A DNA stretch of 64,000 nucleotides from Lysobacterales bacterium 66-474 (GTDB lineage: Bacteria > Pseudomonadota > Gammaproteobacteria > Xanthomonadales > Rhodanobacteraceae), in NCBI GenBank assembly GCA_001899805.1, contig MKWP01000002.1, positions 267,996 through 331,995 of the forward strand, written 5' to 3'. A program made the translations under genes and the position numbers. The notes beneath the pieces are model-generated. The model worked only from the letters and a program-made list of their open reading frames with translations. It searched no databases and was not told where the DNA came from. Numbering within the stretch: position 1 is the first letter of the stretch; every line of letters begins with the position of its first letter. Positions 35,878-44,781 of this stretch are shown piece after piece.

Positions 35878-35901
35878 CCCTCCCCCGCTTGCGGGGGAGG
35901 G
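35878..35901. repeat. CCCTCCCCCGC palindromic repeat in the efpL leader
   Basis: Perfect 11-bp inverted repeat CCCTCCCCCGC with only two bases at its centre, followed by TTGGGGTGGGGG. It resembles extragenic repeats with this pattern scattered in Xanthomonadales. On the efpL mRNA it would lie 11 bases before the start codon, and its 3' arm GGGGGAGGG merges with the ribosome-binding region. Confidence 0.8.
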
Positions 35902-35935
35902 TTGGGGTGGGGGAATGGGAATTGAAGGCGCAGGA

Positions 35936-35989
35936 TCCCGGATCAGCGCACATCCCTGTGCTGTCCGGGATGACGACATCCAGTCGTCA
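35936..35989 (-). terminator. two hairpins at the end of the SDR gene
   Basis: TGACGAC (35971-35977) pairs with 35983-35989 and includes the SDR stop codon. Next, TCCCGGA (35936-35942) pairs with TCCGGGA (35964-35970) around an inner AGC-CAC/GTG-CT helix. There is no U-run. Possibly extragenic palindromes that shield the mRNA end. Confidence 0.45.
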
Positions 35990-36754
35990 TTTGGGTTGCA
36001 TCCTGATCGCGCCGTCCAGCCGGATCACGCTGCCGTTCAGGTAGCGCGTGGCGAGGATGTAGGCGACGGTCTCGGCGAATTCCTCGGGCTTGCCCAGCCG
36101 CGATGGGTAGGGCACCTGCGCGCACAGCGACTGATAGACCTGTTCGGGCATGCCATCCACCATCGGGGTGTGGAACACGCCGGGCGCGATGGTCATCACA
36201 CGCACGCCGATGCGTGCGAATTCGCGCGCCATCGGCAGGGTCATGCCGACGATGCCGCCTTTCGAGGCCGAATACGCGGCTTGCCCGATTTGTCCCTCGT
36301 AGGCGGCGACCGAAGCGGTGTTGACGATCACGCCGCGTTCGCCGTCCTCGCCGGGTTCGTTCGATTGCATCAGCGAGGCGCCGGCCTTGGCGACGTTGAA
36401 GCTGCCGACCAGGTTCACCATCACCGTGGTCGCGAAGGTCTTGAGCGGCATCGGGCCTTCCTTGCCCAGCACGCGACCGGCACCGAGGATGCCGGCGCAG
36501 TTCATCACCACATTCAGTCCGCCCATCGCCTCGCGCGCGGCAGCGACGTTGGCGGCCACGCCATCTTCCGACGTGACGTCGGTCTTGAAGAAACGCGCGG
36601 CAGCGCCGAGTTCCGTCGCGGCGGCGTGACCTTTCTCTTCGTTGACGTCGAACAGCGCGACCTTGCCACCGTGCGCGACCAGGTGGCTCGCCACGGCGTG
36701 GCCGAGCCCGGACGCGCCGCCGGTGATGATGGCCTTGGCTTGGGCGAGTTGCAT
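35987..36754 (-). CDS. SDR family oxidoreductase (3-hydroxyacyl-CoA dehydrogenase type)
   Basis: Short-chain dehydrogenase of 255 aa. NAD-binding motif IITGGASGLGHAVA at residues 8-21, Asp in LFDVNEEKG favouring NAD over NADP, NCAGIL, and the catalytic Ser-Tyr-Lys in NTASVAAYEGQIGQAAYSAS followed by KGG. It resembles type-2 3-hydroxyacyl-CoA dehydrogenases (HSD17B10-like) of fatty and branched-chain acyl-CoA oxidation, which fits the nearby leucine-catabolism genes. The ATG at 36754 is the natural start. Confidence 0.88.
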   Translation of the reverse strand: MQLAQAKAIITGGASGLGHAVASHLVAHGGKVALFDVNEEKGHAAATELGAAARFFKTDVTSEDGVAANVAAAREAMGGLNVVMNCAGILGAGRVLGKEGPMPLKTFATTVMVNLVGSFNVAKAGASLMQSNEPGEDGERGVIVNTASVAAYEGQIGQAAYSASKGGIVGMTLPMAREFARIGVRVMTIAPGVFHTPMVDGMPEQVYQSLCAQVPYPSRLGKPEEFAETVAYILATRYLNGSVIRLDGAIRMQPK

Positions 36755-36812
36755 GCGGGTGTTTCCTGGTTGGAAAACCCGCGATTGTAGGGGAGCCGCG
36801 GTTTTGCGGCGA

Positions 36813-37301
36813 CTACAGGTTGCGGATGAACCAGCGGTCGCAGCCGTGATGGCCGGTGCTGCCCATCGGCGCGCACAGGGGCGTGAAGCCGTGCTTGCGG
36901 TAGATCGCCTGCGCAGCATCCATGCCGGTGAGCGTTTCCAGGTAGCAGCGCCTGAACCCGAGTTCGCGCGCGGTATCGAGACAGCGCGTGATCATCGCGT
37001 GGCCCGCGCCGAGTCCGCGTGCTTCAGGCAGGAAGTACATCTTGCGCAGTTCGCACACGTCGGGTTCACCGTGTTCCAGCGGCGCCACGCCACCGCCACC
37101 GATGACTTTGCCGCCCATTTCCAGCACGAAATAGGCGCTGCGCGGTTTGGCGTATGCCGCATGCATCGCATCCACTTCGGCATCGTGGATAGCGAAACCT
37201 TCGCCGCCGGCGCCGAATTCGGGCATCACGCTGCGGATGATCGCTGCGACGGCAGCGTCATCGCGCGTTTCGATAGGGCGAATCAGGAAAAGTGGGGGCA
37301 C
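36813..37301 (-). CDS. GNAT family N-acetyltransferase
   Basis: Acetyltransferase fold protein (162 aa). LIRPIETRDDAAVAAIIR opens the domain, KMYFLPEARGLGAGHAMITR is the acetyl-CoA-binding motif A, and CYLETLTGMDAAQAIYRKHG is motif B. It starts with a GTG at 37301 preceded by AGGAG. The acceptor substrate is unknown. It is a solitary gene between the SDR and a repeat. Confidence 0.88.
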   Translation of the reverse strand: MPPLFLIRPIETRDDAAVAAIIRSVMPEFGAGGEGFAIHDAEVDAMHAAYAKPRSAYFVLEMGGKVIGGGGVAPLEHGEPDVCELRKMYFLPEARGLGAGHAMITRCLDTARELGFRRCYLETLTGMDAAQAIYRKHGFTPLCAPMGSTGHHGCDRWFIRNL

Positions 37302-37341
37302 GTAGAGGCTCCTGTGAGGCAGCGGCGAGGTTCGAAATGAT

Positions 37342-37452
37342 CCGTTCGCCCTGAGCGTAGCGCCGCAGACGCGAAGTCGAAGGGCAGCAGACCATCGAGC
37401 CTTGGTGTTTCGACTTCGCGGAGCTTCGCTCCGCTACGCTCAACACGAACGG
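37342..37452. repeat. inverted repeat with CCGTTCG ends and GAGCGTAGCG core
   Basis: CCGTTCG...CTGAGCGTAGCG at the left end faces CGCTACGCTCA...CGAACGG at the right end. Internal GAAGTCGAAGGGC faces TTCGACTTCG. This is the common GTTCGCCCTGAGCGTAG-type extragenic repeat of Xanthomonadales, here in a head-to-head pair of about 111 bp that can fold into one long hairpin. It lies between the ends of the GNAT leader and the HMG-CoA lyase gene. Confidence 0.75.
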
Positions 37453-37467
37453 TTTTGCGAAACGCGT

Positions 37468-38364
37468 CTATTCACCCATCCTGGCGCGCGTCACCCGGCT
37501 GGAAGTGGGCTTGCCGAGCTGCCTGGCCAGCCACCAGCCTGTTTCGATCAATTTGTCGAGGTCCACGCCGGTTTCGATGCCCATGCCCTGCAGCATGTAG
37601 GCGACATCCTCGCTGGCGACGTTGCCGGTCGCGCCCTTCGCATAGGGGCAACCGCCGGTGCCGGAAACCGAGCTGTCCACCACCCGCACGCCTTCTTCGA
37701 GGCACACGAGGATATTGGCAAGCGCCTGGTCGTAGGTGTCGTGGAAGTGCACCGCCAACGCCTTCATCGGCACTTCGTGCGAGACCGCGTGCAGCATCGC
37801 GCGGGCCTTCACCGGCGTGCCGACGCCGATGGTGTCGCCCAAGGAAATCTCGTCGCAGCCGAGTTCGTACAAACGCTTCGACACGCGCACCACGTCGGAT
37901 ACCGGCACTTCGCCCTGGTACGGGCAGCCGAGCACCGTGGAAACGTAGCCGCGCACGCGCACGCCTTCGGCGCGCGCACGTTCCAGCACGGGGCGGAAGC
38001 GTTCGATGGATTCGTCGATCGAGGCGTTGATGTTCTTCTGGTTGAACGCCTCGCTCGCGGCCGTGAATACCGCGATGCTGGCGACACCGGCCGCGCGCGC
38101 GCGTTCGTAGCCGCGCATGTTCGGCACCAGCGCGGGGTAATCGACGCCGGGTTTGCGGGTGATGCCCGCGTACACCTCTTCGGCGTCGGCAAGCTGCGGC
38201 ACCCACTTGGGACTGACGAAGCTGGTGGCCTCGATCGTTTCCAGCCCGCACGCGGACAGCCGGTCGATCAGCTCGATCTTCACCGGCGTCGGGATCACGG
38301 TCTTCTCGTTTTGCAGCCCGTCGCGGGCGCCGACTTCGACGATGCGGACGTGGTTGGGAAGCAT
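37468..38364 (-). CDS. liuE: hydroxymethylglutaryl-CoA lyase
   Basis: TIM-barrel lyase (298 aa) that splits HMG-CoA into acetyl-CoA and acetoacetate at the end of leucine catabolism. RIVEVGARDGLQNEKTVIPT opens the protein with the metal-binding Asp; SFVSPKWVPQLADAEEV, GDTIGVGTP, AVHFHDTYDQALANI with metal His residues, and the catalytic Cys in VSGTGGCPYAKGATGN follow. It works with the carboxylase and hydratase genes at 46-54 kb, from which it is separated by the ABC permease array. Confidence 0.94.
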   Translation of the reverse strand: MLPNHVRIVEVGARDGLQNEKTVIPTPVKIELIDRLSACGLETIEATSFVSPKWVPQLADAEEVYAGITRKPGVDYPALVPNMRGYERARAAGVASIAVFTAASEAFNQKNINASIDESIERFRPVLERARAEGVRVRGYVSTVLGCPYQGEVPVSDVVRVSKRLYELGCDEISLGDTIGVGTPVKARAMLHAVSHEVPMKALAVHFHDTYDQALANILVCLEEGVRVVDSSVSGTGGCPYAKGATGNVASEDVAYMLQGMGIETGVDLDKLIETGWWLARQLGKPTSSRVTRARMGE

Positions 38365-38436
38365 GGGAGTCCAGTCAGGTCGCTGCCTTCAACACACCAC
38401 ATGATGCCACGGCACGCCGATTGCAAGATCGGCAGG

Positions 38437-39666
38437 CTATACGCTGCGGGTCGCCACCACCGGCGGCACGTTGGACGCGCGCAAGGCCGGACCCAGCACG
38501 GCCAGTTGCCCGATCAGCCACAGCGCGATCGCGCCGACCGGGAAATACAGCCATGGCATCCGCGGCAATTCGTAATGCAGCATCAGGAACAGGTTGATGC
38601 CGTAGGCCAGCGCCATGCCGATGGCAATGCCCATCGTCGCCAGCAGGAAATTCTCGGTCTGGAAGTAGTGCAGGATGTCGGCACGCGTCGCGCCCAGCGC
38701 GCGGCGTACGCCGATGGTGCGGCGGCGCTGCGATACCCAGAAACTCGCGAGGCCGACGATGCCGAGGCCGGTGACCAGCAACAGGGCCACGATCACGCCG
38801 ACCAGCAGGCCGGTCATCGCACGGTCGCCCTGGAAGAACTCGGCGCGCACATCGTCCAGGGTCCGCTGCTGGGTGACCACGCGTTTCGGATCGAGCTTCT
38901 TGAGTGCGGCGACGGCGGCGTAGATCACGCGCCGGCGGTTCGCGGGCGCGGTTCGCAGTACGTATGAAGCGCCTTGTCCCACCGCCATGCGCAGCGGCAG
39001 GATCATGCTCCACTGCGCGGTGTTGTCGCCCCCGAACAAGGAGGGCCGGATCAGGCTGGCGACGACGCCGACGACCCGCAACGGCGTCGAGTCGCCGAGA
39101 TAGATCGTCTTGCCGAGCGGGTTCTCGCCCGGCCACAGCCGTTCGGCGAGCGCGCGGGTGATGATCACGATCAACGACGACTGCGGAATGGCTTTCGGGT
39201 TGTTGCTGGCGACTTCGAAATCCACGTATTCATCGGCGCCGAAATACCGTCCCACCACGAGCCGGCTGCCAAAGACCTGCGGCACGTCTTCGCCGAAATA
39301 CAGGGTGGCGTTGAGCGTCGGTTGGGTCTGGGTCGGGGCCAGTTCGATGCTGCTATTCCAGGAAGAATTGGTGAAAGGCACCTGGCTCACCAGTGTAGCT
39401 GCCTGCACGCCGGGGACCTGCCGCAAGGCGGCCAGGTCTTCCTGCGTGCGCGCCCTGGCGTCGGGTTGTGATCCGATCGTCGAGACCTGCACCTGCACCA
39501 ATTCGTGCATGGCCACGCCGCTCTGCATGTCCATGCGGTGCAGGCGCTGGTTGATCAGGAACACCGCATTGCAGACGATCGCGCAGGTCAGCGCGATTTC
39601 CAGCACGATCAGGGTTGCGGTGACCTTGTGCCGGCGCAACGTGGAAAGAATGGGCAGAATGTCCAC
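38437..39666 (-). CDS. MacB/FtsX-type ABC transporter permease, type B (pair 3)
   Basis: Permease of 409 aa with the four-helix FtsX layout: one N-terminal membrane segment (residues about 16-38), a large periplasmic MacB_PCD-like domain, and three C-terminal segments. The cytoplasmic loop QRRRTIGVRRALGATRADIL and YFQTENFLLATMG are typical of the family. The start MDILPILSTLRRHK is the hallmark of the shorter B members in this array. It is the last gene of the six-permease run, 1 base from its A partner. A stem GCCGAT/ATCGGC (38416-38433) follows its stop. Confidence 0.9.
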   Translation of the reverse strand: MDILPILSTLRRHKVTATLIVLEIALTCAIVCNAVFLINQRLHRMDMQSGVAMHELVQVQVSTIGSQPDARARTQEDLAALRQVPGVQAATLVSQVPFTNSSWNSSIELAPTQTQPTLNATLYFGEDVPQVFGSRLVVGRYFGADEYVDFEVASNNPKAIPQSSLIVIITRALAERLWPGENPLGKTIYLGDSTPLRVVGVVASLIRPSLFGGDNTAQWSMILPLRMAVGQGASYVLRTAPANRRRVIYAAVAALKKLDPKRVVTQQRTLDDVRAEFFQGDRAMTGLLVGVIVALLLVTGLGIVGLASFWVSQRRRTIGVRRALGATRADILHYFQTENFLLATMGIAIGMALAYGINLFLMLHYELPRMPWLYFPVGAIALWLIGQLAVLGPALRASNVPPVVATRSV

Positions 39667-39667
39667 T

Positions 39668-40972
39668 TCAATTCCCCTTCAACTGCAATGCCGGCGCGAC
39701 ATGGCAGGCACGCCACGCAGGCAACAGGCCGGCGAGCAGGGACGCGCCGATCGCGAGCGCGAACGTGATCAGCAACATCAGCGGATCGAGGTGCGCGAGC
39801 TTGGCGTAATCCGCCGGTTGCCTGCGTACCAGCCACAAACCCAACTGGGCGAGCAGCAAGCCACCGATGCCACCGGCCAGACCGACGAGGCCCGCCTCGA
39901 CCAGCAGTTGCTCGAACACCGCGCGGCGCGCGGCGCCCAGTGCGCGGCGCACGCCGATTTCGCCGGAGCGGCGCAGGAATTTCGCCAGCATCAGTCCGAC
40001 GGTGTTGACCAGACACACCAGCAGGAACCCGAACGCCAGCCACGCTTGCAGGCGCACGTCGCCCGGCACGACCTTCTTGAAGCCCAGCCACTGCATCACG
40101 TCGCGCAGGCGCACGTTGGGCGGACGCTGGAAGCGGCCCAGCGTTTTCTGTTCCTGCGAATAGTGGACGAGGAATTGTTTGTACGCGGCGGCCTGCGCAG
40201 GCGTATCGAGTTGCACCCAGAACTGCAACCAGGTGCACGGCGCCTGCTCCAGCTTGTCCTGGCTGGGCGCGCCCTTGCCCCAGCAATCGGTCGAACCGTT
40301 GTGCGCCAATCTCAGGTCGCGCGAAGTGGATAGCGGCACGAACACATCTTCGTTCTCGCCATACGTACCCTGGTACAAGTCGTAGAAATGCGGATCGGGC
40401 CGCCACGCGTCGAGCACCCCGACGATGCGCAGGTCAGCATCGTTGACGTTGATGGTTTTCCCGAGGCTGTCCTTGCCGCCGAACAACTTGTCGTTGAGGG
40501 TGCGCGAGATCACCGCCACGCGCGCGCGGTTTTCATCGTCGGAAGTCGTCCACGCCGTGCCGTATTCGAACGGCACGCCGAACATCGGAAAGAAATCCGT
40601 CGTGGTGTAGCGCGCGTCCGCGTAGAACGGATCGAGGTTCGCCTGCGTCGGCTGGATCGGCACCGAGCCGCCGGTCATCAGCGCCTGCCGGTCCGCGCGG
40701 TGCGCGTGCAGCAGGTTCATGCCGTCGATCCACGTCACCTGGTCGGCCGGCTCGCCTCCGGGCTGGTAGCCGTTCATGTCGCGCGGATCGATTTGCGGGT
40801 AGTAGATGTGGGCACTGCGTCTGGGCAAGGGATCGCCCGAGAGCACGTGCAACACGGTCAGCGTGGTCATCGACGCACCGATCCCCAGCGCGATCGCCAG
40901 CACCATCAATCCCGTCAGGACCGGATTGCGCCTGAGGCTGCGCAGCGCGAGATCGAAGTAATAGGCGAGCAT
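39668..40972 (-). CDS. MacB/FtsX-type ABC transporter permease, type A (pair 3)
   Basis: Permease of 434 aa of the longer A type, beginning MLAYYFDLALRSLRRNP. Same topology as its neighbours, with a large periplasmic domain (IYYPQIDPRDMNG, YADARYTTTDFFPMFGVPFE, two Cys in STDCWGKG and APCTWLQF) and the coupling loop LRRSGEIGVRRALGAARRAV. Its ATG overlaps the stop of the preceding B gene. Close relationship to the A2 protein indicates tandem duplication. Confidence 0.9.
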   Translation of the reverse strand: MLAYYFDLALRSLRRNPVLTGLMVLAIALGIGASMTTLTVLHVLSGDPLPRRSAHIYYPQIDPRDMNGYQPGGEPADQVTWIDGMNLLHAHRADRQALMTGGSVPIQPTQANLDPFYADARYTTTDFFPMFGVPFEYGTAWTTSDDENRARVAVISRTLNDKLFGGKDSLGKTINVNDADLRIVGVLDAWRPDPHFYDLYQGTYGENEDVFVPLSTSRDLRLAHNGSTDCWGKGAPSQDKLEQAPCTWLQFWVQLDTPAQAAAYKQFLVHYSQEQKTLGRFQRPPNVRLRDVMQWLGFKKVVPGDVRLQAWLAFGFLLVCLVNTVGLMLAKFLRRSGEIGVRRALGAARRAVFEQLLVEAGLVGLAGGIGGLLLAQLGLWLVRRQPADYAKLAHLDPLMLLITFALAIGASLLAGLLPAWRACHVAPALQLKGN

Positions 40973-42204
40973 CACACGCTTCTCGTCGCGACCACCGGCG
41001 GGACGCGCGAGGCGCGCAACGCCGGCCCGAACACCGCGAGTTGCCCGATCATCCACAGCGCGATCGCGCCGGCCGGCAGATAGAACCACGGCAGGCGCGG
41101 CAGCTCGTAGTGCAGCATCAGCAGCAGGCTGAGGCCGTACGCCAACAGCATCCCGGCAAGGATGCCGAACGTGACGATCAGGAAATTCTCGGTCTGGAAG
41201 TAGTGCAGGATGTCGGTGCGTGTGGCGCCCAGCGCACGGCGGATGCCGATCTGCTTGCGTCGCTGCGCCACCCAGAAGCTGGCGAGTCCCACGATGCCGA
41301 GCCCCGTCACCAGCAACACTGCCACGATCACGCTGACCAGCATGCCCGCCATCGCGTGGTCGTCCTTGAAATAGTCGCTGCGGATTTCATCGTACGTGCG
41401 CGTGTGGGTGATCACGCGCGTCGCGTCGGCGCCCTTCAGAGCCGCGACCGCGGCGGCCAACACCCGTTGCCGATCCTGCGGCAACGTGCGGATCACGTAG
41501 CTTTGATCCTTGTCCGCGCCCATGTGCACCGGAATGATCATCGAGTACTGCGCGGTGGCGGTCTTGTAGGCGTTCGCGCGCGCCAGCGTCTCCACCACGC
41601 CCACCACGCGGAAACTCGCCTTGGGCGCAAGCCAGATCATCTTGCCCAGCGGGCTTTGCTGCGGCCACAGGCGAGCGGCCAGGGCCTGGCTGATGACGGT
41701 CGGCATCGGGAAGCCCTTGCCGCTGTCATCGGCGAGCGACTTGAGCACGATGTCCGCGTTCACGTAATCGTCGGGTTCGAGGGCGCGTCCCGACACCAGG
41801 TGCAGGCCGAACGTCGGGATCAGGTTCTCGCCAAAATATTCCGCAGCGTTCAACGTCGGATGCGGTTGCGTCGGCGAGAGCATCACGTTGCCGTTCGACG
41901 AATCCCCGCCGAACGGCACCTGGTTGGTCATGCCGACTGCCTGCACGTCGGGGATCTGCCGCAACGCCGCGAGGTCTTCCTGTGCGCGCGCATAGCGATC
42001 GGGTGGCGGTGCGATCGGCGCCTGCTGGATCTGGACCACCTCGTGTTCGGCGATCCCGCTGGGCATCTGCATGTGCTGCAGGCGTTGCACGATCAGGAAC
42101 ACGCCGTTGCAGACGATCGCGCAGCTCAACGCGATCTCCAGCATCAGCAGCAGGATGATGATCTTGTGCCGGCTCAGTGTCTTGAAGATGGGCAGGATGT
42201 CCAT
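40972..42204 (-). CDS. MacB/FtsX-type ABC transporter permease, type B (pair 2)
   Basis: Permease of 410 aa, MDILPIFKTLSRHK at the N terminus. It carries VAQRRKQIGIRRALGATRTDI in the loop before the last two helices and a C terminus RASRVPPVVATRSV nearly identical to that of B3. It is 13 bases downstream of its A partner. FtsX-type permeases of this class couple ATP hydrolysis to periplasmic extrusion together with an ATPase and adaptor, neither of which is encoded in this window. Confidence 0.9.
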   Translation of the reverse strand: MDILPIFKTLSRHKIIILLLMLEIALSCAIVCNGVFLIVQRLQHMQMPSGIAEHEVVQIQQAPIAPPPDRYARAQEDLAALRQIPDVQAVGMTNQVPFGGDSSNGNVMLSPTQPHPTLNAAEYFGENLIPTFGLHLVSGRALEPDDYVNADIVLKSLADDSGKGFPMPTVISQALAARLWPQQSPLGKMIWLAPKASFRVVGVVETLARANAYKTATAQYSMIIPVHMGADKDQSYVIRTLPQDRQRVLAAAVAALKGADATRVITHTRTYDEIRSDYFKDDHAMAGMLVSVIVAVLLVTGLGIVGLASFWVAQRRKQIGIRRALGATRTDILHYFQTENFLIVTFGILAGMLLAYGLSLLLMLHYELPRLPWFYLPAGAIALWMIGQLAVFGPALRASRVPPVVATRSV

Positions 42205-42217
42205 GATGTTGGCAGGC

Positions 42218-43525
42218 CTAATTGCTCTTCAGCAGCACGGCCGGGGCGACATTGCAGGCGCGCCAGGCGGGAAGCATTCCGGCAAGGAGGCTGGCGCCGA
42301 TCGCGAGCACGAACGTGACCAGCAACATGGCGGGATCGAGATGCGCCAGCGACGCGTAGTCGGTGGAGCGGTGCTGGACCATCCACAACCCGAGCAGTGC
42401 CAGCAGCAATCCGCCAACCCCACCGGCCAATCCGACCACGCCGGACTCGGTCAGCAGTTGTGCGAACAACGCGCGTTTCGACGCCCCCAGCGCGCGACGG
42501 ACGCTCAACTCGCCGGAGCGGCGCAGGAATTTCGCCAGCATCAGTCCGACCGTATTGAGCAGGCACACCAGCAGGAAGCCGAACGCGAGCCACGCCTGCA
42601 GGCGCACGTCGCTGGGCACGACCCCGTTGTAATCCAGCCACTGCATCAGGTCGTCGAGGCGCACGTTCGGCGCGCGCACGAACCGGCCCAATGCCTTCTG
42701 TTCTTCCGAGTAATGGGTGAGGAACCGCTTGTACGCCGCGGCTTTCGCGGGGCTGTCGAGTTCCACCCAGAATTGCAGCCACACGCAGGTCGCCGACGGG
42801 TACACGCCGCCCGCGCCACCTGCGCCGTTGCCCCAGCAATCGTTGGAGCCGTTGTGGTCGAAGTGCATCTCCAATGCGGTCTGCAACGGCAGGAATACCT
42901 GCTCGTAATAGTTGTACGAGCCGGTGTTGAGGTCGTAGAAATGCGGGTTCGGACGCCAACTGTCGAGCACGCCGACGATGCGGAACGTGGCGTCGCCGAG
43001 GCGCAACGTGCGTCCCGTGCTGTCGGCGCCGTTGAACAATTTGTCGTCGAGTTGGCGCGTGATCACCACGTCGCGGGCATGCGCCTCGTCATCCGCGCCG
43101 GTCCAGCCGTGGCCGTACCGGAACGGCGCATCGAACATGGCGAAGAAATCGGCGGTGGTGAAGCGCGCCTCCACGTAGAACGGGTCGAGCGTGGACGATA
43201 CCGGCTGGATCGGCACCGCGCCGCCGAACATCAGGGCCTGGCGATCCGCGCGCTTCGCCCGCAGCAGGTTCATGCCGTCGATCAACGTGACCTGCTCCGG
43301 CGGCAGCGTGCCGGGCATCATCCCGCGCGCATCCTGCGGATCGATCTGCGGGTAGTAGAGTTCGCCGCTCCTGCCCGGCAACGGATCGCCCGAAAGCACG
43401 TGCAGCACCGTCAGCGTGGTCATCGAAGCGCCAATGCCCACCGCGATCGCCAGCACCATCAACGCTGTCAGCACCTTGTTGCGTTTCAGGCTGCGCAGCG
43501 CGAGATCGACGTAGTAGGCGAACAT
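42218..43525 (-). CDS. MacB/FtsX-type ABC transporter permease, type A (pair 2)
   Basis: Permease of 435 aa beginning MFAYYVDLALRSLKRNKVL. TALMVLAIAVGIGASMTTLT forms the first membrane segment; the periplasmic domain shows LYYPQIDPQDARG, YVEARFTTADFFAMFDAPF and paired cysteines (SNDCWGNG, SATCVWLQF). The loop LRRSGELSVRRALGASKRAL precedes the last helices. It lies 15 bases from the B1 gene upstream. Confidence 0.9.
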   Translation of the reverse strand: MFAYYVDLALRSLKRNKVLTALMVLAIAVGIGASMTTLTVLHVLSGDPLPGRSGELYYPQIDPQDARGMMPGTLPPEQVTLIDGMNLLRAKRADRQALMFGGAVPIQPVSSTLDPFYVEARFTTADFFAMFDAPFRYGHGWTGADDEAHARDVVITRQLDDKLFNGADSTGRTLRLGDATFRIVGVLDSWRPNPHFYDLNTGSYNYYEQVFLPLQTALEMHFDHNGSNDCWGNGAGGAGGVYPSATCVWLQFWVELDSPAKAAAYKRFLTHYSEEQKALGRFVRAPNVRLDDLMQWLDYNGVVPSDVRLQAWLAFGFLLVCLLNTVGLMLAKFLRRSGELSVRRALGASKRALFAQLLTESGVVGLAGGVGGLLLALLGLWMVQHRSTDYASLAHLDPAMLLVTFVLAIGASLLAGMLPAWRACNVAPAVLLKSN

Positions 43526-43540
43526 TGGTGTCCCCCTTCA

Positions 43541-44773
43541 TCACACCGTGCGTGTCGCTTCCACCGGGGATACCCGCGACGCGCGCCGCGCCGGCGCGAA
43601 CACCGCACCCTGACCCAGAAGCAGCAACACGACGATCCCGGCCAGCACGTACAACAACGGCATCCGGTCCATCGAGAGCTGCGTCATCATCCAGAGGTTC
43701 AACCCCACCGCGAGGATCGCGCCCAGCACCACGCCGGCACCCGCGATCAGCAGGTTCTCGGTCTGGAAGTAGCGCAGGATGTCCTGCCGCGTCGCGCCCA
43801 ATGCGCGGCGGATGCCGATCTGCTTGCGCCGCTGGCCGACCCAGAAACTGGTAAGCCCGATGATGCCCGCGCCGGTGATCACCAGCAGCACCGCGCAGAT
43901 GATGCCCATCAGGATCGCGGTGCCGCGGTCGCTGTCGTAGGCGCGGTGGCGGATTTCCGCGAAGCTCAGCACGCCGTCCTTGGGGTCGATGACGCGCATG
44001 CGGCTCTGCGCGAGCAGTGCCTTGGGCGCTTCGCGCATCGCGGTCGCCAATTCACCCGGTTTGGCGCGCACGATGTAGTAGGTACCGAACGACATGTCGA
44101 GGCGGCGCGGCCACAGCATGGCCTGGTAGGCGTAGTCGCGCGACCAGGTGTCGACTTCCTGCCGCTGCAGGCGTTCGACGATGCCGACGATGGTGGTCGG
44201 CGTCGTGCTCATGGTGTAGAAGGTCTTGCCCAGCGCCGAACCGTCTGGGTACAGCTTGTCGGCCAGCGCCTTGGTCACGATCGCCACCGGCGGCGTCTTG
44301 TTCTCGCGCATCCCCATCGGCTCGATCTCGTCGGGCCGGAAATTGCGCCCGGCGACCAGCTTGAGGCCCAAGGTATCGATCAGGTGGGTGTCGCTCAGGT
44401 ACACCGCGGCGTCGGTGGTCTTCTGCACCTGGTCGGGCTTCATCGTGATGAAGTTGTCCCAGCCACCACCGCGCAACGGATACGAATTGGCGGGCGCCGC
44501 ATCGCGCACCGCGGGCAGTTGTCGCAGCGCGACGAGGTCGGCCTGGATCTGCGCGTCGATCTGCTGGTCGGACTGCCGGCCCGCCCACTGGCTTCCGATC
44601 ACGAACACGTTGGCTTCGTCGACGCCGGTGGGCTCGGACAGGTGCGTCAGGCGCTGGTGGATGATGAACAACGCGTTGCACACGATCGCCAGGGTCAGCG
44701 CGATCTGCAGCGCGATCAGCACGGTGCCGGCCTTGTGGTGGCGGAGCGCGGCGAGGATAGGCTGGATTTGCAT
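43541..44773 (-). CDS. MacB/FtsX-type ABC transporter permease, type B (pair 1)
   Basis: Permease of 410 aa starting MQIQPILAALRHHK, the most diverged B member. Membrane segment at residues 17-36, periplasmic domain with YLSDTHLIDTLGLKLVAGR, then VGQRRKQIGIRRALGATRQDI and three C-terminal helices. It ends RRASRVSPVEATRTV. A long upstream open frame through the A1 gene was ignored; the ATG at 44773 fits the family and follows the A1 stop by 8 bases. Confidence 0.9.
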   Translation of the reverse strand: MQIQPILAALRHHKAGTVLIALQIALTLAIVCNALFIIHQRLTHLSEPTGVDEANVFVIGSQWAGRQSDQQIDAQIQADLVALRQLPAVRDAAPANSYPLRGGGWDNFITMKPDQVQKTTDAAVYLSDTHLIDTLGLKLVAGRNFRPDEIEPMGMRENKTPPVAIVTKALADKLYPDGSALGKTFYTMSTTPTTIVGIVERLQRQEVDTWSRDYAYQAMLWPRRLDMSFGTYYIVRAKPGELATAMREAPKALLAQSRMRVIDPKDGVLSFAEIRHRAYDSDRGTAILMGIICAVLLVITGAGIIGLTSFWVGQRRKQIGIRRALGATRQDILRYFQTENLLIAGAGVVLGAILAVGLNLWMMTQLSMDRMPLLYVLAGIVVLLLLGQGAVFAPARRASRVSPVEATRTV

Positions 44774-44781
44774 GATGGTTC

